Shown here one piece after another: positions 31,699 through 38,324 of a DNA stretch of 38,324 nt (position 1 is its first letter; each line of letters opens with the position of its first letter). A program made the position numbers and the translations under genes. The stretch covers positions 1 to 38,324 of the forward strand of contig JAIBBU010000030.1 in assembly GCA_019694515.1 (NCBI GenBank). The letters are read 5' to 3'. Below the pieces are notes generated by a model. The model ran no database searches, was not told the DNA's origin, and saw nothing but the letters and a program-made list of their open reading frames with translations. The stretch is from Oligoflexia bacterium (lineage in GTDB: Bacteria > Bdellovibrionota_C > UBA2361 > JBGSMV01).

Positions 31699-32979
31699 AT
31701 GAAGAATCCGAAGCCCGCGGCCGCGCTTAAACACTTTGCTGAACTGGACAGCAAACTGGTCGAGGTTGCAAAAAATATCAAAGTTTTGCGTAACCTCACC
31801 TGGCCGGCTTCAATCGCGACCTCCTTTCTAGAAAAATGGTCCGCCGGCAGCAGCAGCTACCCGCTGATCGAATATCCGAAGCATTCCTACAAGAATGAGG
31901 TGGCAGCACTCAAGATGATCATGGAAGCCGCTGGCACCGATCATCCGCTGGGCCGTTATATCTATAAGACCGCCCGTAGCTACATGACAGCTGCGTTGAT
32001 GCTGGAATATGTCGGGACACCGGCGTTTACCGAACTGTCTGCTGAAATTTACGGCAGCCCGCGGGATAAGGTCTGGTCCACTTCTATTTCCAATCTCGAA
32101 GCCTCTGAACACTTTATCAGCTCGACCGAGGACTTTCGCAAAGCTTGTCCGGTGCAAAAGGAAGAGAGCTGCCTCATGGCGACATACGTCGCGGCGGAAT
32201 TGCAAAAGGCCATCACACCCTTCTTCCACAAACACAAGGTTGAGGTGGTTGTTGATCCGGAGCTGGCTTCGAAGGCTGCGGCAGCGGCCAATCGCATTCG
32301 CATTCGAAATTTCACCTGCTTTTCCCAGATGGATATTCCGCAGCTGCTGCATCATGAGGCCTTCGTCCACACCCTAACGATGCTGAATGGAAAAGAGCAG
32401 CCCTATCTGAAAAGCATGAGTTTGGGCGCCCCGCGCACCACTCGCACTCAGGAGGGTCTGGCCCTTTTTGCCGAATTCATTACCACCTCGATCGATATCA
32501 ATCGGCTGCGCCGCATTGCATTGCGGGTCAAGGCCATCGACATGGCGATGCAAGGCGCCGACTTCATCGAAATTTTTAAGTTCTTCATGGACTCTGACCA
32601 GGGCGAAGTCGAAAGCTTTCAGTCAGCAGCTCGCATCTTTCGGGGCGGAGATGTGCGCGGCCGGTCGGTGTTTACCAAAGACTCGGTGTATCTCGAAGGC
32701 CTGATGTACATTCATAGCTTCCTGCATAAAGCGATTCATAGCGGCAAGATCGACTATCCCCATCGGCTGATGGCGGGACGGCTGACCTTCAGCGACGTGG
32801 TGGAGCTGGAAGAGTTTTTTGATTCCGGTTTTATCGCGCCGCCGCTATATGAACCAACCTGGATTACCCAGCGCGAATGCCTGACAGCGTTTTTGAGTTA
32901 CTCCGTTTTTTCGCACCGCATTGATCTTAATGCGGTCGAGCTTAAGGACTTTAAGCTGCATGATCGGATTTCGGATTAG
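31699..32979 (+). CDS. DUF1704 (QEGLA-motif, MATCAP-like) metallopeptidase
   Basis: The product is 426 residues from ATG 31699, 2 bases after the ligase stop. It has the metallopeptidase motif HEAFVH (H219, E220, H224) and the name-giving QEGLA motif (251-255), whose E252 would be the third zinc ligand. Bacterial members are often annotated 'flavohemoglobin expression-modulating QEGLA motif protein'. The eukaryotic relative MATCAP (KIAA0895L) removes the C-terminal tyrosine of alpha-tubulin. Family knowledge plus an intact motif predict a carboxypeptidase. Coupling to a RimK-like ligase suggests that it removes what the ligase adds (inference). No signal peptide, so it is cytosolic. Confidence 0.9.
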   Translation: MKNPKPAAALKHFAELDSKLVEVAKNIKVLRNLTWPASIATSFLEKWSAGSSSYPLIEYPKHSYKNEVAALKMIMEAAGTDHPLGRYIYKTARSYMTAALMLEYVGTPAFTELSAEIYGSPRDKVWSTSISNLEASEHFISSTEDFRKACPVQKEESCLMATYVAAELQKAITPFFHKHKVEVVVDPELASKAAAAANRIRIRNFTCFSQMDIPQLLHHEAFVHTLTMLNGKEQPYLKSMSLGAPRTTRTQEGLALFAEFITTSIDINRLRRIALRVKAIDMAMQGADFIEIFKFFMDSDQGEVESFQSAARIFRGGDVRGRSVFTKDSVYLEGLMYIHSFLHKAIHSGKIDYPHRLMAGRLTFSDVVELEEFFDSGFIAPPLYEPTWITQRECLTAFLSYSVFSHRIDLNAVELKDFKLHDRISD

Positions 32980-33059
32980 GAGTTGAACCGAGCGGATGGT
33001 GAGGGCACGGGTTACCCGACGCGTGTGATGCGAGTTAAGGCGACCTCGGCAAACGGGAC

Positions 33060-33162
33060 GGATTGCTTTGCTCGCGATGACAGAAATCGAACCGCAGCGA
33101 GCAGTTCTGTCATTGCAAGCGAAGCGAGCGGTTCTGTCATCGAGAGCGAAGCGAAGCAATCC
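33060..33162. repeat. Cluster of three inverted palindromic repeat copies
   Basis: The gap after the DUF1704 gene holds GGATTGCTTTGCTCGCGATG... at 33060-33085 and two inverted copies at 33105-33129 (TTCTGTCATTGCAAGCGAAG...) and 33132-33162. Outer copies pair over about 26 bases, so the transcript could fold into a long stem, perhaps ending the ligase/peptidase operon. The same family has a copy at 97-128. Confidence 0.8.
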
Positions 33163-33230
33163 CTAACTTTCGCCGAGATCGATCTCCCGCCAATGAAATA
33201 AGAATCGCGCTCCCGACCTACCGCAGCAGC

Positions 33231-33467
33231 TTAGCTCTCGATCGGAGCGCCGGAGGCCGAAAGACGCTTGGTGATCCTTCCGCGCGAAAGGTCGTAAGGC
33301 GAGATCTCAACAATCACCCGGTCGCCCGGCATGACTTTGATATAGAACCGGCGCATTTTGCCGGCCAAATAGGCCACAACCTCGTGGCCATTGTCACAGA
33401 CCACTTTAAAGTGGTTGGTGAAGCATTCCTTCACCGTAGCGTTCATTTCGATTGCGTCTTTGCCCAT
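33231..33467 (-). CDS. infA: Translation initiation factor IF-1
   Basis: The 78-residue product is a single OB-fold S1-like domain that binds the ribosomal A site and supports IF-2 and IF-3. The family core is clear: GKDAIEMNATVKE, NGHEVVAYLAGKMRRFYIKV, PGDRVIVEISPYDLSRGRITKR. It carries a short extra tail (LSASGAPIES) beyond the usual end at about residue 72. It is a single gene, divergent from an unknown gene, with no ribosomal protein operon next to it. Confidence 0.95.
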   Translation of the reverse strand: MGKDAIEMNATVKECFTNHFKVVCDNGHEVVAYLAGKMRRFYIKVMPGDRVIVEISPYDLSRGRITKRLSASGAPIES

Positions 33468-33552
33468 GTTTTCAATGTTTTACTCTTTTGGCGGGTCGGA
33501 GTAAAGGGGCGGGGTTATTGAGTATCGAGGCCGAGCTGCTAAAATCGACCCA

Positions 33553-34380
33553 ATGATGTTGAATGCTGACACTCCCCCTCCGGCCGTAGCACCGGCTGCC
33601 GCTGATACCCTGAGCAGCGCGCTCATAACCTCTTCTGGCGCGCGTTTTGAGATTACATCGGGCGATTTCGCTTCCCGGGTGATGGGCATGAAGCAGCGCT
33701 TGCACTCCGGTGAGCTGCGGGACGAAAAGAAGGCTGAATTATTTATTGCTGAGATTCTCACGATCCCGCCAAAAGAGCGGGATATTATTCGCAATTGGTG
33801 CGTCGATCGGAACAATTCGATCTTGATGTGGGATTTCGCAGTAAAGCTCTCCCCCGCGCATGCTCGCCAGGCGATTGAAGCGTTTTATCCCGGACTTCTG
33901 CAGCGTGCCGAGATCTTGGACAGCCTCTCGAATTCCTTGGATCTGCGCACCCCGGATGGTTTGCAGGCTCTTAAGACTTTTACAAATTCGGTACCCGCAG
34001 ATCAGAAGCCGCTGCTGCCGATCTGTTTCTCGATTGTGGCTAAAGGTGTCGAGGTTGGCGAAGGCTCCTACACTCGCCCTAAATTTGGAGACCGCATTGC
34101 GGATCGCAGCGGAAGCGAGCGGCTGGGTATCGAGCTTGAAGATGCTGTGCTCGGAATTCCCTACAGCCAATGGGACGCGCTGCTGGCGAACGATCCAGCC
34201 GGGCTCGTCAATGCTCTCAATGCCGAAGGCTCATTTGCTCGCGCGATCTATTCCGCTAACTGGGAAAACCGTGCCTGGGCTACGACTAGCCAACCGGGAA
34301 TAACACTGACGCAATATATCACCACGGTCTTCGAAAAGGACTCGACCGGCGCCGCGCTTAAACAGGCCCTGCATCTCTAG
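33553..34380 (+). CDS. Hypothetical protein
   Basis: The product has 275 residues. It starts with a Pro/Ala-rich, probably disordered N-terminus, followed by a largely helical domain (MKQRLHSGELRDEKKAELFI, HARQAIEAFYPGLLQRAEIL). There is no signal peptide, membrane span or motif that I recognise. ATG 33553 and ATG 33556 are both possible. It is divergent from infA and converges on the mechanosensitive channel gene. Confidence 0.6.
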   Translation: MMLNADTPPPAVAPAAADTLSSALITSSGARFEITSGDFASRVMGMKQRLHSGELRDEKKAELFIAEILTIPPKERDIIRNWCVDRNNSILMWDFAVKLSPAHARQAIEAFYPGLLQRAEILDSLSNSLDLRTPDGLQALKTFTNSVPADQKPLLPICFSIVAKGVEVGEGSYTRPKFGDRIADRSGSERLGIELEDAVLGIPYSQWDALLANDPAGLVNALNAEGSFARAIYSANWENRAWATTSQPGITLTQYITTVFEKDSTGAALKQALHL

Positions 34381-34424
34381 AAAACATCTCTAGAAAAATT
34401 GCCGATCGGAAAACTGCAGCCTCC

Positions 34425-35327
34425 TTAGGAGCCGCCGACCATCTTAATTTCAAGCGGGGCCCTGCTCGAAAGATGCAGATCGCGGTGCGGAAAGGAGATC
34501 TCGACCCCCTTCTCCCGGAAAATCTGCTCGATCTTAAATCTGATCTCGCTTTCAAGAATGCGGCGATCCATCAGTCCCTCAGTGCGGATCCAAAAGTAGA
34601 GATCAAACTTAAGGGAGCTGTCCCCAAAATCCGAAAACAGCACCAGCGGCGCCGGTTTCGCCACGGTCTTGGCATTTCCAGAACATGCCTCCTGTAGCAA
34701 CTGCGCAACCAGCCTGGTGTCAGAGCCGTAGGCGACTCCCACCGCGATATTACAACGGATTACATCATCGCTTAAGGTCCAGTTGATTAAATCCTTTTCC
34801 AGAAAGGCGCTATTGGGGACAATTGCATCAGTATTGGTATTGGTTCTGATAATCGTGCTGCGCGCGCCGATCTTCACCACCCGGCCCTGCGCATTTTGCA
34901 TCTCGATCAGATCTCCGACTCTGATCGGCTGCTCAACTAGCACGATCAAGCCACTAATGAAGTTGTTGACCAGATTCTGACTGCCAAATCCGATCCCGAT
35001 CGCGAGCGCGCCGCCGATAAAGGTAAACACGGTCAGAGGAATATTGACCAGATGCAGCGCCAGCAGCGCGAAGCATATGCTCAATGAATATTGGGTCAGC
35101 GCTCTGATCGCCGCCCGGCCACCGATCGGCACCCTTAAACGGGTTAGCAGCCGCCGTTCGAGCGCACCTGAAAACCAGCGCGACACGGTGATGCCGAGCG
35201 ATAACAGCAACACCGCCAGAATAATTTTACCTGGGGTGATGGCGTCGCCATCGACCACCTTGATATCGTAGCTCCAAAAATTCTTGGCCAGAACCGACAG
35301 ATCGGTCCACAAATGAAAAAGCCCCAT
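34425..35327 (-). CDS. MscS-family mechanosensitive ion channel
   Basis: The 300-residue inner-membrane channel releases solutes on hypo-osmotic shock. It has three membrane segments (about 28-50, 68-92 and 97-128). The third is the pore helix, with GGALAIGIGFGSQNLVNNFISG, followed by the family motif LVEQPIRVGDLIEM. A beta domain (GARSTIIRTNTNTDAIVPNS) and a C-terminal alpha/beta domain ending VEISFPHRDLHL complete it. Length and layout match E. coli MscS (286 residues). It is a single gene. Confidence 0.93.
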   Translation of the reverse strand: MGLFHLWTDLSVLAKNFWSYDIKVVDGDAITPGKIILAVLLLSLGITVSRWFSGALERRLLTRLRVPIGGRAAIRALTQYSLSICFALLALHLVNIPLTVFTFIGGALAIGIGFGSQNLVNNFISGLIVLVEQPIRVGDLIEMQNAQGRVVKIGARSTIIRTNTNTDAIVPNSAFLEKDLINWTLSDDVIRCNIAVGVAYGSDTRLVAQLLQEACSGNAKTVAKPAPLVLFSDFGDSSLKFDLYFWIRTEGLMDRRILESEIRFKIEQIFREKGVEISFPHRDLHLSSRAPLEIKMVGGS

Positions 35328-35391
35328 GCGGCTATGCTAGCGCACGCGCCGGGACCCCAAAAGAGGCGTGATTACATGGCGGGCTGAGGTG

Positions 35392-36165
35392 TCACTGATC
35401 CCACAGCGGCTGCAAGAGCGGGGGCAGCAGATCACGGGGCTGCTGAACAGCGCGCTCATATTGGGGCGGATTAACCGGATGTAAATTGGTGAGGGAGTGG
35501 TCTGAATCCCAGCGCTTCCAGACATTTTCGTACCAGCCTGCAATCGCAGAATGCGAATGGCCGGGCACCATGATGTGCTTGGCGCGCATGACCTCGTCCG
35601 AACGCACATAACTCAGATGGTGACACATACAGATCTCCGGGGGAATGAGGCGATGCTTTGCGGCGACGATATTGCGATTGCGTACAAATTCTCCTGCGCC
35701 GTTACGCAAGAGCACCGGCGGGTCATACGGCTCCAGCGGATTAATCCGAAACTTAAGCGCCTTCCAGTAGGTGAACCATTTAACATGCCAGCAACCGACA
35801 CTGGGATCTGAGGCTGCCAGCTGAAACATCGAGATCAGATGATTACTATCGTAGACCTCATCGCCATCCACGATCAGTGAGTAGAGCATCTGATCGTTAG
35901 CAGCTATCGCAGCCGAGACCGTGCGCTGCTCTTCTTCAGTCGTCCAATCACCGCGCAGCAGTTCGGCCTTGCCTTCGGGATCGGGAAGTCTACCGATCGC
36001 ATCTAATAGGCGGCTCTGGTCCGATGCGGGACCGTGCCAGGGCAGATTACTGACGAAGAAATAGATCCGGCTGACCGCTGGATAGACGGAACGATAAGAG
36101 ATCTCGAGCCAAGGCTCCTCCCCGTAAAGACAGTATAATGCTCCAACTTTCGGGATTTGTTCCAT
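35392..36165 (-). CDS. Glycosyltransferase family 2-like protein
   Basis: The product is 257 residues from ATG 36165 (GTG one codon earlier). The N-terminal strand-helix pattern (VGALYCLYGEEPWLEISYRS) and LIVDGDEVYDS (D100-D102, the metal-binding DxD-type motif) fit a GT-A glycosyltransferase. The C-terminal half has His/Trp-rich segments (HVKWFTYWKALKF, ICMCHHLSYVRSDEVMRAKH) seen in GT2-like proteins of uncertain donor. There is no membrane segment. No polysaccharide or LPS gene is adjacent, so the product cannot be guessed. Confidence 0.75.
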   Translation of the reverse strand: MEQIPKVGALYCLYGEEPWLEISYRSVYPAVSRIYFFVSNLPWHGPASDQSRLLDAIGRLPDPEGKAELLRGDWTTEEEQRTVSAAIAANDQMLYSLIVDGDEVYDSNHLISMFQLAASDPSVGCWHVKWFTYWKALKFRINPLEPYDPPVLLRNGAGEFVRNRNIVAAKHRLIPPEICMCHHLSYVRSDEVMRAKHIMVPGHSHSAIAGWYENVWKRWDSDHSLTNLHPVNPPQYERAVQQPRDLLPPLLQPLWDQ

Positions 36166-36268
36166 CACTTCGGCTAAAAACTAGTAGGCGCTATGATGCC
36201 TACAATAGAGACAGAGAACAATGAGCTAACTTGCGTGCTGATATAGCTGGCGGCGCGCCCGACGCTCG

Positions 36269-36895
36269 CTATTTGGAACGGAGGGCAGCCTGATACAGTT
36301 CGGCAATCCCTTGTGAGTTCACCTCTATAACCGTGACACCCTGCGCTGCCAGGGTTTTCACCACGGCAGGGTCAACACTCTCCCCGATCGAAAGCAGCGC
36401 GGCGGTCTTCATTTTGTTCGTAGCTGCCAACGCACTGAAAAACTTTTGCAGAGTTTCGGCGTCGATCTTGCCCGCGGCCGTCCGACAGGCGTCCGCGAGC
36501 ACGAAAGCATTAATGTTCTTGCCATGGAGCTGCGATGATTTTGTCGCTACTAGCTCTACGCCCGCCGTTAGATCAGCGCCTAACGAGACGCCATCTTTGG
36601 CCTCTGCAACACCGCTGCCCATCAGAAGGGTCGCCGCAGTTTCAGCGGCCTTAGAGATAAATAGAAAATGCTCTTTGGCGAAGAGCATCTTGAGCATGAG
36701 CTTGACCGCCAACGGGGTCTTTGCTCCGGCCTCAGGTAACTCCACCTTGCCGGGATGCTCCAAGAGCAGCAGATCATATTTTCGAATCCCATCCAGAATT
36801 TTAAGGGTATCCTGGGGGCTTTTAACCGTGATGCGCAGACTGGTCGGTTCTGACGCAGGCGTCTTCAGGGGATCGTGGGATGCCAGCATGTTCAT
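36269..36895 (-). CDS. Hypothetical protein, possible alpha/beta repeat
   Basis: The product has 208 residues and is cytoplasmic. It reads as alternating short strands and Ala/Leu-rich helices (SLRITVKSPQDTLKILDGI, INAFVLADACRTAAGKIDAE, KTAALLSIGESVDPAVVKTL, GVTVIEVNSQGIAELYQAAL). The last segment resembles a small Rossmann-type or restriction-endonuclease-like core, but I recognise no family. It is on the minus strand between the glycosyltransferase and rsgA, with gaps of about 100 bases on each side. Confidence 0.6.
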   Translation of the reverse strand: MNMLASHDPLKTPASEPTSLRITVKSPQDTLKILDGIRKYDLLLLEHPGKVELPEAGAKTPLAVKLMLKMLFAKEHFLFISKAAETAATLLMGSGVAEAKDGVSLGADLTAGVELVATKSSQLHGKNINAFVLADACRTAAGKIDAETLQKFFSALAATNKMKTAALLSIGESVDPAVVKTLAAQGVTVIEVNSQGIAELYQAALRSK

Positions 36896-37013
36896 GCAAG
36901 GTTATGCTCGGCAGGCTTAAGAACGTAAGAACCGCCTAATGGCGGGCTTCGAAGAGCGCCTGGGGCAAATCTGGAGCTTCGGTTTTCCTCGGAGGAGCAG
37001 TTAGTTCGCGGCC

Positions 37014-37940
37014 CTAAGGACGATCTGACTTGCGGTATTTTCTTGAGTCCGGCATCTCCTCCAGCTCCTTCAACATGTGCCGATAGCTTTCATACCTGGA
37101 GGCGGCGATCTGCTTCTGATCGATGGCGCGCTTGACGGCGCAATCCGGCTCTTGTAAGTGCCGGCAATCAGAGTACTCACACTGCTCGCGATAGCGCTTG
37201 AATTCAGGAAAAGCATCTATCACCGAGGTCGTATCCAGCTCGGATATTCCGAACTGCTGTACACCGGGCAGATCGATCAGCAGCAGCGGAGGTCCGCCGC
37301 TACGCAGCATCGGCCAACCGATGCCCTGACTGGTGGTTTGCTTGCCCTGCCCAGTTTTGCGGCTAACCTCTGAGGTATCGCGGTTAGCCTGCGGAACCAA
37401 AATGTTAAGCAGAGTGGATTTCCCCACCCCTGATATGCCGCACAGCGCTGCGCAGCTAAGGGTGCTCTGGTTCAGAATACCGCGCAGCGCGTCGATCCCC
37501 TCCCCATATTTAGCCGAGGTTTCCAGCACCTCGTATCCCAGATCCCGATAGATCACGCCGCGGTCCTCGCGCCCCAAATCGACCTTATTAATAAGCAGAG
37601 TACACCCGATCGACTGGCTCGCCGCCAGGGTCAAGACCCGATCGATCGCGATGGTATTGAAGAGTTTGTCCACCGCACTGACAAGCAAGATATGGTCAAG
37701 ATTAGCCGCGATATTACGCGCTTCATAAGAGAACGTTCGTGCTAAGCAGTTTTTGCGCGGCAGAATTTCCCGCACCAAAGGCTCCATGCCCGCCAGATCA
37801 AGCGTCACTAAATCACCCGGGATCGCCGCCAAGGAGCGCGATGCCAATTTGGCCTCGATAATATGCTCGCCCTGCAAAAGCTTGACGCTTCGCCCGGCGA
37901 TGCTCATGACCTGGGTGCTATTTACTGGTTGCTGTTGCAT
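37014..37940 (-). CDS. rsgA: Ribosome small-subunit-dependent GTPase A
   Basis: The product has 308 residues and is a circularly permuted GTPase that promotes 30S maturation. The G motifs occur in permuted order: NKVD (118-121, G4), GISGVGKS (168-175, G1 P-loop), then DLPG (223-226, G3). An N-terminal OB fold (IEAKLASRSLAAIPGDLVTL) and a C-terminal zinc site (C254, C259, H261, C267 in CEYSDCRHLQEPDC) complete the family layout. The conserved QTTS switch replaces the usual HTT segment, a minor variation. It is a single gene. Confidence 0.95.
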   Translation of the reverse strand: MQQQPVNSTQVMSIAGRSVKLLQGEHIIEAKLASRSLAAIPGDLVTLDLAGMEPLVREILPRKNCLARTFSYEARNIAANLDHILLVSAVDKLFNTIAIDRVLTLAASQSIGCTLLINKVDLGREDRGVIYRDLGYEVLETSAKYGEGIDALRGILNQSTLSCAALCGISGVGKSTLLNILVPQANRDTSEVSRKTGQGKQTTSQGIGWPMLRSGGPPLLLIDLPGVQQFGISELDTTSVIDAFPEFKRYREQCEYSDCRHLQEPDCAVKRAIDQKQIAASRYESYRHMLKELEEMPDSRKYRKSDRP

Positions 37941-38118
37941 AGCGCGCTAAACTATAGCGGTTCACGTCCAGCTTGTCGCGAGTTAAAACCTCGCGTCCGG
38001 AGAATATATGGACTGACATCGGAATCAGAATCATAATCATAATCAGAAAGCCGATCTCTGTCTCCGATAGCCGATCGCCGTTAGCTGTCAGCCGTCCTTC
38101 CTGCCGAACAGGGCGGCG

Positions 38119-38324
38119 CTACCCCGCCGCATTATGAATCAATTTGTAGAGTGAAGCTGCCACACTGTCGAGGCTCTTCCAGCAGGGAGAACCTTCGAGA
38201 TCATGGAGGATCAAGATGGCCTGGCATTCCCTAACCGAGCCGAAAGCGATCGAGAAGAACCTTAATTGGTCTTTCCTAGTAGGTTTGCCCCGCCCCTCCG
38301 CTAGATTAAGAGCGATGGAGAGGG
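38119..38324 (-). CDS. Four-helix-bundle (23S rRNA IVS-type) protein, 5' part outside the window
   Basis: A reading frame open to the window edge ends at TAG (38119-38121). The 66 visible residues include LNLAEGRGKPTRKDQLRFFS and IAFGSVRECQAIL, which match the four-helix-bundle family ('NIAEG.GR.T.KD..RF..IA.GS..E'). The family is found encoded within 23S rRNA intervening sequences and widely as stand-alone genes. The tail after GS..E is shortened compared with the usual EAxxQL and GYL segments. A 6-bp GC hairpin (GCGGCG 38113-38118 with CGCCGC 38125-38130) has the stop codon in its loop. Confidence 0.75.
   Translation of the reverse strand, partial: LSIALNLAEGRGKPTRKDQLRFFSIAFGSVRECQAILILHDLEGSPCWKSLDSVAASLYKLIHNAAG

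Noticed and set aside
33060..33162. CRISPR-like repeats
   Set aside because: Copies occur in both orientations at irregular spacing, without unique spacers or cas genes.

Overview
The window reads as chromosomal DNA of a free-living diderm bacterium. It encodes an outer-membrane porin with a signal peptide, two lipoproteins, a BFN-domain nuclease, IF-1, RsgA, MiaB and SbcCD. Overall base composition looks like mid-50s % GC. The gene mix (split B12 acyl-CoA mutase, AtuA-like proteins, several acyl-CoA enzymes, DUF1704) suits a deltaproteobacterial-grade or uncultivated lineage. I cannot assign a taxon from sequence alone, and no rRNA is present.

Layout. 1-434: non-coding, with a dispersed 'GGATTGCTTCGCT...GCAATGACAG' repeat. 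435-3157: a 731-aa protein ending in a DUF2325-like domain, convergent with a small membrane protein. 3294-7270: an AtuA-like pair (minus), divergent from a phosphotransacetylase and an ACT-domain threonine ammonia-lyase (plus). 7304-8926: a flagellin-like protein with no flagellar neighbours, divergent from an unknown basic protein. 8934-14255: minus-strand genes for a TPR-type membrane protein, a BFN nuclease, MiaB, two lipoproteins, a single-pass membrane protein and a basic winged-helix-like protein. 14437-18842: a tight catabolic operon, HIT protein - enoyl-CoA hydratase - acyl-CoA dehydrogenase - B12 acyl-CoA mutase large and small subunits. 18932-22235: sbcCD. 22341-25612: an unknown protein, a Porin_O_P-type porin and a second acyl-CoA dehydrogenase. 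25758-29305: a three-gene block with strikingly G/C-ending codons, coding for coiled-coil and membrane proteins, lying on the 3' side of a tRNA-Lys gene (29624-29699). 29794-38324: an unknown protein, a RimK-like ATP-grasp ligase coupled to a DUF1704 (MATCAP-like) metallopeptidase, IF-1, an unknown protein, a MscS channel, a glycosyltransferase-like protein, an unknown protein, RsgA and a four-helix-bundle protein cut by the window edge.

How the genes fit together. The catabolic genes point to oxidation of short and branched acyl-CoAs. The mutase carries Phe/Gln where methylmalonyl-CoA mutase has Tyr89/Arg207, which predicts isobutyryl-CoA mutase-type specificity. The threonine ammonia-lyase/phosphotransacetylase pair could link threonine to acyl phosphates. 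The ATP-grasp ligase and HExxxH peptidase, two bases apart, look like a writer/eraser pair for C-terminal amino-acid addition to a protein. That pair, the mutase specificity, the orphan flagellin-like protein and the GC-rich block next to the tRNA are the most interesting parts. All functional statements rest on motif recognition by eye; no database search was run.
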